Shown: positions 29,631 to 39,218 of the stretch, in pieces
How the letters are laid out: each line of letters opens with the position of its first letter
Position numbering within the stretch: the stretch's first letter is position 1
Assembly (NCBI GenBank): GCA_004356105.1
Contig: SMYC01000152.1
Location: 1-64,000, forward strand
Length of the DNA stretch: 64,000 nt
From: Acidobacteriota bacterium
GTDB taxonomy: Bacteria > Acidobacteriota > Vicinamibacteria > Marinacidobacterales > SMYC01
Direction: 5' to 3'
Made by a program: the position numbers and the translations under genes
The notes under the pieces: model-generated
The model's input: only the letters and a program-made list of their open reading frames with translations
What the model was told of the DNA's origin: nothing
The model's database searches: none

Positions 29631-31001
29631 CTAAGATTCCGCCTGCAACTGATGAACGATCTGGCGGAATCGCTCCCCGCGCTCCCGGTAATCCACAAAC
29701 ATGTCGAAGCTCGAGCCCGCAGGTGAGAGCAGCACGACATCCCCTTGCTCGGTTTGGCGGTGGGCGTCGCGCACCGCCGATTCCAAGTCCTGGCAGAGCT
29801 TTACCGTGGTCACCTCATCGAGCGCGTCTTTCACGAGCTCGCGACTCTCTCCGATGGCGAAAGCAAGCTTGACGCGTCGCGAAACGACGTCGCGCAGATC
29901 GCGGAAATCTCCGCCTTTGAACCGCCCACCAAGGATCAGCACGATCGGCCGGTCGAAGCTTTCGAGCGCGGCCCGTACCGCTTGGATGTTGGTCGCTTTG
30001 GAGTCGTTGTAAAAGCTGACACCACCCAGCTCGCCGACTTTTTCGAGCGCGTGCGCCAGTCCCTCAAATTGCTCGAGTGCGTCTTCGATGGCTTCGCCCG
30101 AGACGCCGAGAAGGGACGCGGCCGCCGAGGCGGCCATCGCGTTCGAGCGGTTATGCGCACCCGGCACTGTGAACTCTTCGAGCGAAGCAAGAGCGGTCGT
30201 CTCACCGTTCTCGTGCCGGACGATCCACGGCCCTTCTTTGTGCACGTGTGGGTAGAGATCACCGAGACAATCCAGGTCGAAATATAACTTCTTGGACTTT
30301 GCTTTTCGCGCCATATCAACCGTCACCGGATTTCCGCCGAAGACGACGGCCCAGTCGTCCTCGCGCTGATTCTCGAAAATGCGCGCTTTGGCCTTCACGT
30401 AATCTAAAAAGCTCGGATGCCAATCGAGATGGTCGGGACTTACGTCGAGCAGCACGGCAACGTCCGCCCGAAAATTGTCGATCGTCGCGAGTTGAAAGCT
30501 CGAGGCTTCGATGACGAAGACGGTCGCATCGGTAGCGCTCGCGAGCTCGGCGGTGAGAGGAGCGCCGATATTCCCCGCAAGCCTCACGTCTCGTCCAGCA
30601 GCCACAAACATCGCATGCAACAAGGTTGCGGTCGTGGACTTTCCTTTCGTGCCCGTGACCGCGACGATGGGTCCAGACACCTCCCGAAATCCAAGCTCGA
30701 GCTCTCCCCATATCGGGATCGATTGCCGCCGCGCTTCGACGAGAACCGCCAAATCCAATGGAATTCCAGGGCTCGTGACGACCAGGTCGACATGAGTTGC
30801 GAGCTCGGGAGGCTGCGCGCCGAGAACGAGCTGCACTCCGATCTTCTCGAGCGCAACCGCAGCCGAATCGAGCTCCTCGCGACGACGTCGATCGTTCGCC
30901 ACGATCGTGGCGCCTTGCGAGCTTAAAAAGGCGCAGGCGGCGAGACCGCTCCGGCCGAGCCCGATGACCAGGACCCGCCGATTTCGGTAGTCTTCGCGCA
31001 T
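29631..31001 (-). CDS. murD: UDP-N-acetylmuramoylalanine--D-glutamate ligase MurD
   Basis: VTGTKGKSTTATLLHAMF, DVSPDHLDWH, FYNDSKATN. Confidence 0.96.
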   Translation of the reverse strand: MREDYRNRRVLVIGLGRSGLAACAFLSSQGATIVANDRRRREELDSAAVALEKIGVQLVLGAQPPELATHVDLVVTSPGIPLDLAVLVEARRQSIPIWGELELGFREVSGPIVAVTGTKGKSTTATLLHAMFVAAGRDVRLAGNIGAPLTAELASATDATVFVIEASSFQLATIDNFRADVAVLLDVSPDHLDWHPSFLDYVKAKARIFENQREDDWAVVFGGNPVTVDMARKAKSKKLYFDLDCLGDLYPHVHKEGPWIVRHENGETTALASLEEFTVPGAHNRSNAMAASAAASLLGVSGEAIEDALEQFEGLAHALEKVGELGGVSFYNDSKATNIQAVRAALESFDRPIVLILGGRFKGGDFRDLRDVVSRRVKLAFAIGESRELVKDALDEVTTVKLCQDLESAVRDAHRQTEQGDVVLLSPAGSSFDMFVDYRERGERFRQIVHQLQAES

Positions 31002-31022
31002 GAGAGATCAACCTGTTCCTCC

Positions 31023-32108
31023 TCACCTCAGCTTCAACGTCGTCAAGCTCGCGAGAGCGAAAATGATTCCGAGAATCCAGAACCGGATGATGATCTTCGG
31101 CTCGCTCCAGCCGGCGAGCTCGAAGTGGTGATGAAGAGGCGCCATGCGAAACACGCGCTGGCCGGTGAGCTTGAACGAGGCGACTTGGATGATCACCGAG
31201 AGAGCTTCCATCACGAAGACCCCACCCACGAGCACGAGAAGAAGCTCTTGCTTGATGAGAAGCGCGACCGTGCCAATGGCGCTTCCAAGCGCCAGCGAGC
31301 CAACATCGCCCATGAACATCTGTGCGGGATAGCAGTTGAACCACAAAAACCCGAGGCTTGCGCCGACCATCGCGCCACCGAAGATGGTGAGCTCCCAGAT
31401 GCCCGGAATTTGGATCAAATCGAGATAGGCAGAAAACTGGGCGTGCCCGGTGACATAAGTGAGAACGGTAAAGGCGGCCGCGGCAATGAGCACCGTTCCG
31501 ATGGCGAGCCCGTCGAGGCCATCCGTCAGATTCACCGCGTTGCTGGAGCCGACGATGACGAGTATCGCGAAGGGAATGAATAGCCAGGACAGCTCGGGGC
31601 GCAGTTCTTTGAAGAAGGGAAAGAGAAGCGCCGTGCTGTAATCCCCTTGACGCGACATATTGAAGAGCACGAGCCCGATCACGAGAGCGCAACTGGTCTG
31701 CAGCAGAAGCTTGGTGCGCGCCGACAATCCTTTGGACTGCTTGCGCACGATTTTGAGATAGTCGTCCGAGAAACCGATGAGCCCGAAAGCGATCGTCGTT
31801 AGAAGCGCGATCCAAACGAACACGTTGGTCAAGTTCGCCCACAGAAGCGTCGGCACGACGATGGCGGTGAGAATGAGCGCGCCGCCCATGGTAGGGGTCC
31901 CCGCCTTGGAACGATGAGTCTCGGGGCCCTCTTGGCGAATGTGCTGGCCGATCTGGAACTGCCGGAGGCGCGCGATGAGCCACGGCCCGAGCAAGAAGGA
32001 GATCGCGAGCGCCGTCAAGGTCGCCGATGCCGTGCGGAACGTGACGTATCGAAAAACGTTGAAGAACGAGTAGTCGGTATATAGCGGGTAGAGGAGATGG
32101 TAGAGCAT
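31023..32108 (-). CDS. mraY: Phospho-N-acetylmuramoyl-pentapeptide transferase MraY
   Basis: [49 protein letters not shown]. Confidence 0.97.
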   Translation of the reverse strand: MLYHLLYPLYTDYSFFNVFRYVTFRTASATLTALAISFLLGPWLIARLRQFQIGQHIRQEGPETHRSKAGTPTMGGALILTAIVVPTLLWANLTNVFVWIALLTTIAFGLIGFSDDYLKIVRKQSKGLSARTKLLLQTSCALVIGLVLFNMSRQGDYSTALLFPFFKELRPELSWLFIPFAILVIVGSSNAVNLTDGLDGLAIGTVLIAAAAFTVLTYVTGHAQFSAYLDLIQIPGIWELTIFGGAMVGASLGFLWFNCYPAQMFMGDVGSLALGSAIGTVALLIKQELLLVLVGGVFVMEALSVIIQVASFKLTGQRVFRMAPLHHHFELAGWSEPKIIIRFWILGIIFALASLTTLKLR

Positions 32109-33496
32109 CAGCGCGTCTCCTCCATTTTTTTATGGACATTCTCGATGGCTTTTTCGAGGCCGATACCGCGCGAGGCCTTGAACAAGACGACGTCGTTCTC
32201 GCGCAGATGTGGCGCGAGCTCGCGGCCGACCGCGGCGGCGTCCGCATAAGCCAAAAGATTCGCGTCGGCCATCCCCGCCTCCCGCGCCGCGTCCACGATG
32301 ACGCCGCCAAGAGGACCCACACCCACGACGAGGCCGAGCCTCCTCGCGGCAATATCGCGACCGATCTCGCGATGAAACGTTTCCGCCCGCGGTCCGAGCT
32401 CCAGCATGTCGCCGACCACCGCGACACGGCGCCCCCCATCCTCCTCGGCCAACGCCGCGATGGCGCAGGCGAGCGCCTGTGGGCTCGAATTGTAGGTTTC
32501 GTCGATAACGAGCACGCCGGCCGGAAGCGACAGACGCTCTCCGCGATGGCGCGCGGGTGCGAGCGTTCTGAGCGCGGCCGCGGCACGATCGAGAGGGACG
32601 TCGAGAGCACGCGCCGCCGCTAGCCCGGCGAGCAAGTTGTAGATGTTGTGCCGTCCACGGAGCGACGACGCGACTTCGACGCTGCGCTCACCCTCTCGTG
32701 CGAGGAAGCGCAGTCCATCAGCGGTCGTTCGAATCTCGCGCGCTTCGAGATCCGCGGAGGCCTCGATGGCGAAGGAAAGCTTTACTCCAGCGAATTTTCG
32801 AGCCTGCTCGAGCACGAGCGGATCGTCCGCGTTGACGACGGCCACCGCGTCCTCCGCAAGGCCGACCAGAAGCTCGCCTTTGGCTTCCGCAATCGCTGCG
32901 ACCGACGGGAAGAACTCGAGATGAACGGCGCCCACATTCGTGAGCACTCCCACATCGGGCTCGGCGATCTCGGTGAGCCTCGCGATCTCTCCGGGCTCCG
33001 ACATCCCCATCTCGAGCACCGCGACGTCCTCGTCTCGTAGCTTCAGCAAAGAGAGCGGAAGCCCGAAGAGGTTGTTGAAGTTCCCCTCGGATTTGAGAAC
33101 GCTATGCGCGGCTCCGATGGCCGTGGCAGCCGCATCTTTCGTCGTGGTCTTGCCCATGCTGCCGGTAATGGCCACGACGCGCGCGCCAGAGCTTCGACGG
33201 ACGCCATGGGCAAGCTCTTGGAGAGCTTTCGACGTATCAGCGACGCGGACATAAAAGGCTCGCAACAGGTCATCTGGCGCTAGCGTCTCAGAGACGACGA
33301 CGCCTGCCGCACCGCGCTCGAGCGCGCTCGCGACGAATCGGTGGCCGTCATGATGGGGGCCGCGGATCGCGATGAATAGCTCGCCCGGCGAAACCGTGCG
33401 GCTATCGATGGAGACGCCTCCTATTTCCGCGTCGCCCACGCCCGAGAGGAGCTCGCCGCCGGTCAAGCGCGCGACCTCTTTCGCCGAAAGTTTCAC
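32108..33496 (-). CDS. murF: UDP-N-acetylmuramoyl-tripeptide--D-Ala-D-Ala ligase MurF
   Basis: [41 protein letters not shown]. Confidence 0.96.
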   Translation of the reverse strand: MKLSAKEVARLTGGELLSGVGDAEIGGVSIDSRTVSPGELFIAIRGPHHDGHRFVASALERGAAGVVVSETLAPDDLLRAFYVRVADTSKALQELAHGVRRSSGARVVAITGSMGKTTTKDAAATAIGAAHSVLKSEGNFNNLFGLPLSLLKLRDEDVAVLEMGMSEPGEIARLTEIAEPDVGVLTNVGAVHLEFFPSVAAIAEAKGELLVGLAEDAVAVVNADDPLVLEQARKFAGVKLSFAIEASADLEAREIRTTADGLRFLAREGERSVEVASSLRGRHNIYNLLAGLAAARALDVPLDRAAAALRTLAPARHRGERLSLPAGVLVIDETYNSSPQALACAIAALAEEDGGRRVAVVGDMLELGPRAETFHREIGRDIAARRLGLVVGVGPLGGVIVDAAREAGMADANLLAYADAAAVGRELAPHLRENDVVLFKASRGIGLEKAIENVHKKMEETR

Positions 33497-35046
33497 GATT
33501 CCGAGTCCTCATCGGGGGCGGAGACACCGTTCGCAATCTGTCGAACCACCTCGCGATCATCGAAAGATAACGCCTCGTCCTTGACGATCTGATAGGACTC
33601 GTGCCCCTTACCCGCGATCACGACCAAATCGCCGGCATGAGCGCCGGTCATCGCCAACTCGATGGCGCGGCGACGATCCGGCTCGACTTCCACATCGGCG
33701 CCCTTGGTGCCGAGCTGAATCTCGTCGATGATGGCGAGCGGGTCTTCGCCGCGCGGGTTGTCCGAGGTCAGAACCACGCGATCGGCGAGCCGGGTAGCCA
33801 CGTCGCCCATCAAAGGCCGTTTTGTGCGATCCCTCTCCCCCCCGCAACCGAAAACGACCGTGAGCTTCGCGGCGGTCAGAGGGCGTGCCGCTTCGAGAAG
33901 CTTGCGCAGAGCGTCATCGGTGTGGGCGTAGTCGACGACGACATCGAAGGGTTTTTGAACCGCCACCCTCTCGAATCGCCCGGGGGCTCCAATCACCTCG
34001 TTCAACGTCTCGAGCACGCGCGCGGTCTCGAAGCCGAGCGCGCGCACTGCCGCGAAAGCAGCCACGAGGTTCAACCCGTTATAGTGCCCAAGAAGAGGAC
34101 TTTGGATCGTGTGCGCCTCTTCGCCTTCGCTGAATTGCACCTCGATACCCGCAAGCGATGCTTCGATGTCTCGAATCGAGAGATCGGCCGTTTGCGAACG
34201 CCCGTAGGTCACGACTTCCATCGGAAGCTCCGCCGCTAAACGCTCGCCATAGGCGTCGTCGATACAAATCACGGCGGTCCCACCCGGGCGCAGATAGCGA
34301 TTGAAGAGCCGTCGCTTGGCCTCGAAGTAGTGCTCCATGTCACGATGAAAATCAAGGTGATCGCGAGACAAGTTTGTGAAGACCGCGACTTGAAACTCGG
34401 TACCTTCGAGACGCGAGAGTGCTAATCCATGAGACGAAACTTCGAGAGCCCCATGGTCACAACCTTTTCGAACCGCCTCTTCGAGGAACGCCTGAATCAC
34501 CGGAGCTTCGGGTGTCGTATGGCGCGTCGGCCAGCTACGTGCACCGATTTTCGCGACGACCGTCCCCCTCATTGTCGAGGGCGGCGATAGGCGCGAGAGG
34601 ATTCCGTCGACGAGATAGGCCGTTGTCGTTTTTCCGTTGGTTCCCGTAATGCCCACGAGGTTCATCCGGGCCGCTGGGTTACCGAACGCCTTGGCGGCGA
34701 GAATGCCGGCCGCCTGTCGCGCGTTCGGTGTCTGGATCCAGGTAACGTCGTCTCGCTCAGGCTTCTGCTCGCTCACTACCGCCACGGCGCCGCGCTCGAT
34801 CGCGTCGTCGAGATGAAGGTGCCCGTCGGTCGTCTCACCCCGAATCGCGACGAAGACGAAGCCTTCGAGAACATCCCGCGAGTCCGCCGTGACGCCTCTG
34901 ACCACCAGCTCCCTCGGACCTTTCACGGTCTGAAGAGGAATGAGGCGCAAAAGCTCCGCGAGCTCGACCTTGCTCTCCTGCCGCTTCTTGCCCACGGGAA
35001 AACTCCTTGAAGTCGTTTCGATTTCGATATCAGTCAGTGATTTCAT
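33493..35046 (-). CDS. murE: UDP-MurNAc-tripeptide synthetase MurE
   Basis: VGITGTNGKTTTAYLVDGIL, VFGCGGERDRTKRPLM, DNPRGEDP; start moved from 35253 to 35046. Confidence 0.95.
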   Translation of the reverse strand: MKSLTDIEIETTSRSFPVGKKRQESKVELAELLRLIPLQTVKGPRELVVRGVTADSRDVLEGFVFVAIRGETTDGHLHLDDAIERGAVAVVSEQKPERDDVTWIQTPNARQAAGILAAKAFGNPAARMNLVGITGTNGKTTTAYLVDGILSRLSPPSTMRGTVVAKIGARSWPTRHTTPEAPVIQAFLEEAVRKGCDHGALEVSSHGLALSRLEGTEFQVAVFTNLSRDHLDFHRDMEHYFEAKRRLFNRYLRPGGTAVICIDDAYGERLAAELPMEVVTYGRSQTADLSIRDIEASLAGIEVQFSEGEEAHTIQSPLLGHYNGLNLVAAFAAVRALGFETARVLETLNEVIGAPGRFERVAVQKPFDVVVDYAHTDDALRKLLEAARPLTAAKLTVVFGCGGERDRTKRPLMGDVATRLADRVVLTSDNPRGEDPLAIIDEIQLGTKGADVEVEPDRRRAIELAMTGAHAGDLVVIAGKGHESYQIVKDEALSFDDREVVRQIANGVSAPDEDSES

Positions 35047-37183
35047 TCCGTTGTACCGGACTACCTCTCCGCGCACTTCCTGCTCTTCCCAACCCCATTC
35101 GATCTCCGTCGTAAGAAAACGTCGCCACCGTGACCCCGTCCTCCCACTGAAGCCCAGGCATACCAGGCCCGACCGGAACCGGACTGAGAACGAGTCTCGC
35201 TCTCGTTCCGGGCTCGAGGGCATGTCCAGCCCGCGGGACCTGCTCGAGCACAAAGCCCTGGCCTAGGATCTCCGGCACAATGCCGCGCGCCACGAATCGC
35301 ACAAGACCGTCTCGCGCCGAAAGCCCGATGACATCCGGAGCGCCTCCCGCAGCGTCGCTCAGCGGATCCTTAGGCGTCCACGCCTCGAAAACCGTCTGCT
35401 GGCGAAGATTTCGCGCGTTCCTTGCGGGGCCTTGTGCGGTCCCTCCTAGAATAGGCCGCATTTGTGGCCAAACTTTGGCGATGCGGATGGGCGCTTCGTC
35501 ACTGGGTGGCACCGCGAGATATCGGAGCGCGCGACGCATGATCCGCGCGAAAACCCCCGCGGCCCTCGAGCCCGAGTGATCCCCTTCGGGCGAATCGAGG
35601 ATGACGAGCGCCGTCAACGCGGGCCTTCCCGCCGGAGCGAAACCGACGAAAGAAGCGATGTAGTCCGTCTTGGAATAGCCACCACGGACGGCCTTCTGAG
35701 CGGTTCCCGTTTTGCCCGCCACGACGTAGCTCGGAAGCTTGGCACGTTGCCCGGTGCCACGTTCCACCACGCCCACGAGCAAGTCGGTCAAACGGCGCGC
35801 GGTCTCCGTGTCGATGACCCGGCGAACCGGCTCGGGAGAAACGGGTGTTTCGAGACTGCCATCGGCGCCTCCGAGGCCGAGCAAGAGATGCGGACGCATC
35901 AAGTAGCCTCCGGCAGCGATCACGTTGGTAGCTGTGACCATCTGAAGCGGCGTCACTCCGATCTCTTGGCCGAAAGATATTGCCGCGAGCGTCACCGGCC
36001 CCCAAGTTTTCGACGGGCGAAGGATGCCACGGCTTTCAGCCGGAAGCTCGATGCCTGTCGTCTCTCCGAAACCAAAAGCCCGAATATACTTCTCGAAGCG
36101 TTCCTTGCCGAGACGTTGGCCGATCCGGATCATCCCCACATTCGAGGATTGCTCGACCACTTCCCTGAACGTCAAAACATCGAAAGCGTGCGAGTCCCTG
36201 ATGATGCTGCCGCCCACCCGAATCATCCCGCGGCCGCAATCAATGCGCTCGTCCTCGGTCGTGACGCCTTCTTGAAGCGCGGCCGCCGCGGCGACGAACT
36301 TGAATGTCGAGCCGGGCTCATAGACATCCGTAACCGCGCGATTTCTCCAATGTCCTTCGGGATAGTCTCCGTAACGATTAGGGTTGAAGCTAGGAAACGA
36401 CGCGATAGCAAGAAGCTCACCGGTCTCCGGGCGCATGATGATCGCGATACCGCTCTTCGAGTGGCTCTCGCGGATGGCTTGCTCGAGCTCCGATTCCGCG
36501 ATGTGTTGCAGGTTCTCGTCGATCGTGAGAAAGGCCGCGCGGCCCGGCCGTGGCTTGGCATCGACGCGGCTCGCCGCGCGCCGGTTGCGCGCATCCGTCC
36601 AGATGATGCGGCGTCCAGGCTCGCCGCGGATTTCGTCTTCGAGCGCATATTCGACGCCGCTCATCCCGGTATTGTCGAGGCCGACATATCCGAGAATGTG
36701 CGCGGCGAGGCTGCGCTTCGGATAGTAGCGCCGGCTCTCGTTGAGAAAGCCGATGCCCGCCAAGTTGAGGTCACGAATGCAGCGAACCACACGTGGCTTT
36801 GCCTTGCGCTCGAGCCACACGAAGCTCCTGTCACCCTCCAGGCGCGCGGAGATTCTCGACAGAGGAAGGGAGAGACAGGTCGAAAGCTGTAGCGAAGCGT
36901 CGGTGACGAGCGCACCCTTGAAAGCTTTCGGGACCGCGTAGACCGATTCCACCTCGACGCTGGTCGCGAGCTGGCGCCCGTTGCGATCGAGAATCGTGCC
37001 GCGTCGCGCCTCCAGTTTCAGGGTATGCTGGTGCTGAAGCACCGCGCGCTCTTGAAGCGTCTCGCGCATCGTCACCATCAGGTAGAACAAACGCCCGCCT
37101 ACCAAAACGACGCATATGGACGTCAAAAGGCCAAGGAACAAGAGCCTCATTTGGAACGGCGTGAGGGTGCGGTTCTCGTTCAT
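35030..37183 (-). CDS. ftsI: Penicillin-binding protein 3 / FtsI transpeptidase with C-terminal PASTA-like domain
   Basis: YEPGSTFKF active-site SxxK, SSNVGM SxN, KTGTAQKA; C-terminal PASTA-like sequence. Confidence 0.94.
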   Translation of the reverse strand: MNENRTLTPFQMRLLFLGLLTSICVVLVGGRLFYLMVTMRETLQERAVLQHQHTLKLEARRGTILDRNGRQLATSVEVESVYAVPKAFKGALVTDASLQLSTCLSLPLSRISARLEGDRSFVWLERKAKPRVVRCIRDLNLAGIGFLNESRRYYPKRSLAAHILGYVGLDNTGMSGVEYALEDEIRGEPGRRIIWTDARNRRAASRVDAKPRPGRAAFLTIDENLQHIAESELEQAIRESHSKSGIAIIMRPETGELLAIASFPSFNPNRYGDYPEGHWRNRAVTDVYEPGSTFKFVAAAAALQEGVTTEDERIDCGRGMIRVGGSIIRDSHAFDVLTFREVVEQSSNVGMIRIGQRLGKERFEKYIRAFGFGETTGIELPAESRGILRPSKTWGPVTLAAISFGQEIGVTPLQMVTATNVIAAGGYLMRPHLLLGLGGADGSLETPVSPEPVRRVIDTETARRLTDLLVGVVERGTGQRAKLPSYVVAGKTGTAQKAVRGGYSKTDYIASFVGFAPAGRPALTALVILDSPEGDHSGSRAAGVFARIMRRALRYLAVPPSDEAPIRIAKVWPQMRPILGGTAQGPARNARNLRQQTVFEAWTPKDPLSDAAGGAPDVIGLSARDGLVRFVARGIVPEILGQGFVLEQVPRAGHALEPGTRARLVLSPVPVGPGMPGLQWEDGVTVATFSYDGDRMGLGRAGSARRGSPVQRNEITD

Positions 37184-37190
37184 GGTTTCT

Positions 37191-37577
37191 TTACTCGGAC
37201 GCCCTCGGTAACGCCTCGAGCAATGGGCTGCTTTCGTGGGGCACCAGAATCGCCATATGCTCCCGATCGGGATAGACCATGCCGAGCTGCTCCCGAGCAA
37301 TGCCCTCGATCCGCGCCGGCGCCAGCTCCGTCGCACGCTGCAGCTCGAGATGGCGTGTTTCCTCGAGCAATTCCTCGCGTGTCTGTCTGAGTTCTTCCAT
37401 GCGATAGCCTATCCGGATCATCTCGAAGTGAGGCCATGCATAAGCAATGATGGCGGCCGTCAGGGCCAGCCCGGTGAGCGCAACCATAAAGAGCTCGCGA
37501 TGGCGTTTGCGATCGAGCTGGCGCACGAGCTGCTCGTTTCGCACCTCTTTGCTCATGCGAAATTCGACGCGCGTCAT
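37191..37577 (-). CDS. ftsL: Cell division protein FtsL-like (one TM plus coiled coil)
   Basis: Position between rsmH and ftsI, one TM, coiled coil, REQLGMVYPDREHMAIL tail. Confidence 0.8.
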   Translation of the reverse strand: MTRVEFRMSKEVRNEQLVRQLDRKRHRELFMVALTGLALTAAIIAYAWPHFEMIRIGYRMEELRQTREELLEETRHLELQRATELAPARIEGIAREQLGMVYPDREHMAILVPHESSPLLEALPRASE

Positions 37578-38461
37578 GAGACCCTCACGAGCGCACGGAG
37601 CTTGGCGCTCCTCGCGCGGGGATTGTCCGCTATCGCCTCGGCGTCCGGAACGACGGGTTTTCTCGTGAGCACGTCATAGCGGATATCGGCGGCCGACGAA
37701 CGGAACGCGTGTTTCACGGCGCGGTCCTCGAGCGAGTGATACGAGATCACGACCACGCGTCCGCCAGGCCGTAAGCGGCCGGGCGCTTGCTCCAAGAAGA
37801 GATCGAGCGCAGCCAGTTCTTGATTGACGGCGATACGAAGCGCTTGAAAAGTGCGGGTCGCGGGATCGATCCCCCGGCGCCTAGGACCGAGAACCGAGAC
37901 GACGGCGGCGCGGAGCTGTTTCGTTGTGTGGATGGGCCGCCTTTGCACGATGCGGCGCGCAATGGCTCGCGAGCGGCGCTCTTCACCATATTCGTAGAGG
38001 AGGTCCGCGAGCTGATCGTCGGGAAGCTGGTTGACGAGATCCGCGGCTGTAAGTCCATCATCGCTATCGAAGCGCATGTCGAGCGCGCCGTCGAGCGTGA
38101 AGGAAAACCCTCGATCTGGATCGCCGAGCTGATCGCTCGAAAGCCCCAAGTCAGCGATGATGCCATCGACTTCCTTGGTCCCGTGTTCGTCCAGATGCGC
38201 GCCCAGCTCCGCGAAGGAGCCCGAGATGAACCGCAAACGCCCGGCCTCCTCCGCGAGCTTCTTCGAGCTCCGATAGATCGCTGCCCGGTCGCGATCGAAG
38301 GCCAAGACCCGGCCGTTGGGGGCGCTCGCACGCAAGATGGCCTCGGTATGGCCACCGCCACCGAGCGTCGCATCGACATAGATGCCGCCGTCTCGTGGAT
38401 TGAGAAACCGGATGACCTCTCCGAGCAGAACAGGTCTATGTGTCGAGACGTCTCGTTCCAT
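37574..38461 (-). CDS. rsmH: 16S rRNA (cytosine1402-N4)-methyltransferase RsmH/MraW
   Basis: HRPVLLGEVIRFL, YVDATLGGGGHTEAIL, VISYHSLEDRAVKHAF; start could be 38518. Confidence 0.95.
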   Translation of the reverse strand: MERDVSTHRPVLLGEVIRFLNPRDGGIYVDATLGGGGHTEAILRASAPNGRVLAFDRDRAAIYRSSKKLAEEAGRLRFISGSFAELGAHLDEHGTKEVDGIIADLGLSSDQLGDPDRGFSFTLDGALDMRFDSDDGLTAADLVNQLPDDQLADLLYEYGEERRSRAIARRIVQRRPIHTTKQLRAAVVSVLGPRRRGIDPATRTFQALRIAVNQELAALDLFLEQAPGRLRPGGRVVVISYHSLEDRAVKHAFRSSAADIRYDVLTRKPVVPDAEAIADNPRARSAKLRALVRVS

Positions 38462-38539
38462 CACAGATTCGCTCTCGGATGCGAACCACGCGCCTACTGC
38501 CAGTTTCCCCACGGCCAAACCTTCTCTCTCTGTTCCATG

Positions 38540-38980
38540 TCAGATGTCGAACTCCGCCATGGCACGTTGATCGTCCTCACCGAACGGCTCACCGCGAATC
38601 TGCTCCGCCAGATAGTCGTGATTCCAAACCTCCAAGTGGTCCTGCATTCCCAGTACGTCGACACTTCCCTTCATCTGGGCGGATTCTCGAAGCTGCGCGG
38701 GGATGACGAGCCGGCCCTGTTTGTCGAGTGTGGTAGCCTGTCCAAAGAAATGAACACGTTTCAAGAGCTTCTGTTTCGTGGGGTGGAAATCGGGCATCCC
38801 GCAGAGCTTTCTCTCGAACTCGGCCCAGGACTCCATGGGGTAAATGCGAACGTTGTCGCCGCTCAAGCTGGTGACGAAAACGTCCAACCCAAAATTCGTC
38901 TCGATGAGCTGCAAGAAGCTCGTCGGAATTTTGAGTCGACCCTTTTCATCGACCCGAGCAGGATGATTACCCCGGAGCAA
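38540..38980 (-). CDS. mraZ: Transcriptional regulator/division protein MraZ, probable TTG start
   Basis: LRGNHPARVDEKGRLKIPTSF and second repeat TTLDKQGRLVIPAQLRE. Confidence 0.94.
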   Translation of the reverse strand: MLRGNHPARVDEKGRLKIPTSFLQLIETNFGLDVFVTSLSGDNVRIYPMESWAEFERKLCGMPDFHPTKQKLLKRVHFFGQATTLDKQGRLVIPAQLRESAQMKGSVDVLGMQDHLEVWNHDYLAEQIRGEPFGEDDQRAMAEFDI

Positions 38981-39045
38981 TGTAAAGACCTCCCCCCCGG
39001 CCCTCGTCGAAACTCCCACCGACCGGCCAGATTTGTTACTTCTCT

Positions 39046-39090
39046 GCCACTTTATTCCATTTTGATCCACTACGATCCTAAAATAGCCAC
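39046..39090 (-). promoter_or_regulatory. Array of five MraZ-box-like direct repeats with exact 10-bp periodicity
   Basis: Minus-strand RTGGM/TAGGA elements at 39050, 39060, 39070, 39080, 39090 (plus strand GCCAC, TCCAT, TCCAC, TCCTA, GCCAC). Confidence 0.75.
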
Positions 39091-39104
39091 CACCTTAATG
39101 TCAA
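39075..39104 (-). promoter_or_regulatory. Sigma-70-type promoter of the dcw operon
   Basis: -35 TTGACA (39104-39099), 18-bp spacer, -10 TAGGAT (39080-39075). Confidence 0.6.
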
Positions 39105-39218
39105 GAAGCATTTAAAGGGGTTCAGGTCCACCGAGACCCCTATATCTAGCGTAGTGTTTTCCCAACGTTTGGAGTCACGCAGACTCCGATCGTGTTGTAG
39201 TAAGATTCGTGAGGTTCC

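Noticed and set aside
30316-32610. 764-aa minus-strand ORF overlapping murD/mraY/murF
   Set aside because: Out of frame with well-conserved MurD, MraY and MurF; low-complexity Arg-rich composition typical of GC-rich shadow ORFs
35462-36892. 476-aa plus-strand ORF antisense to ftsI
   Set aside because: Shadow ORF opposite a conserved transpeptidase
37787-39115. 442-aa plus-strand ORF antisense to rsmH and mraZ
   Set aside because: Shadow ORF crossing two conserved genes and the mraZ operator
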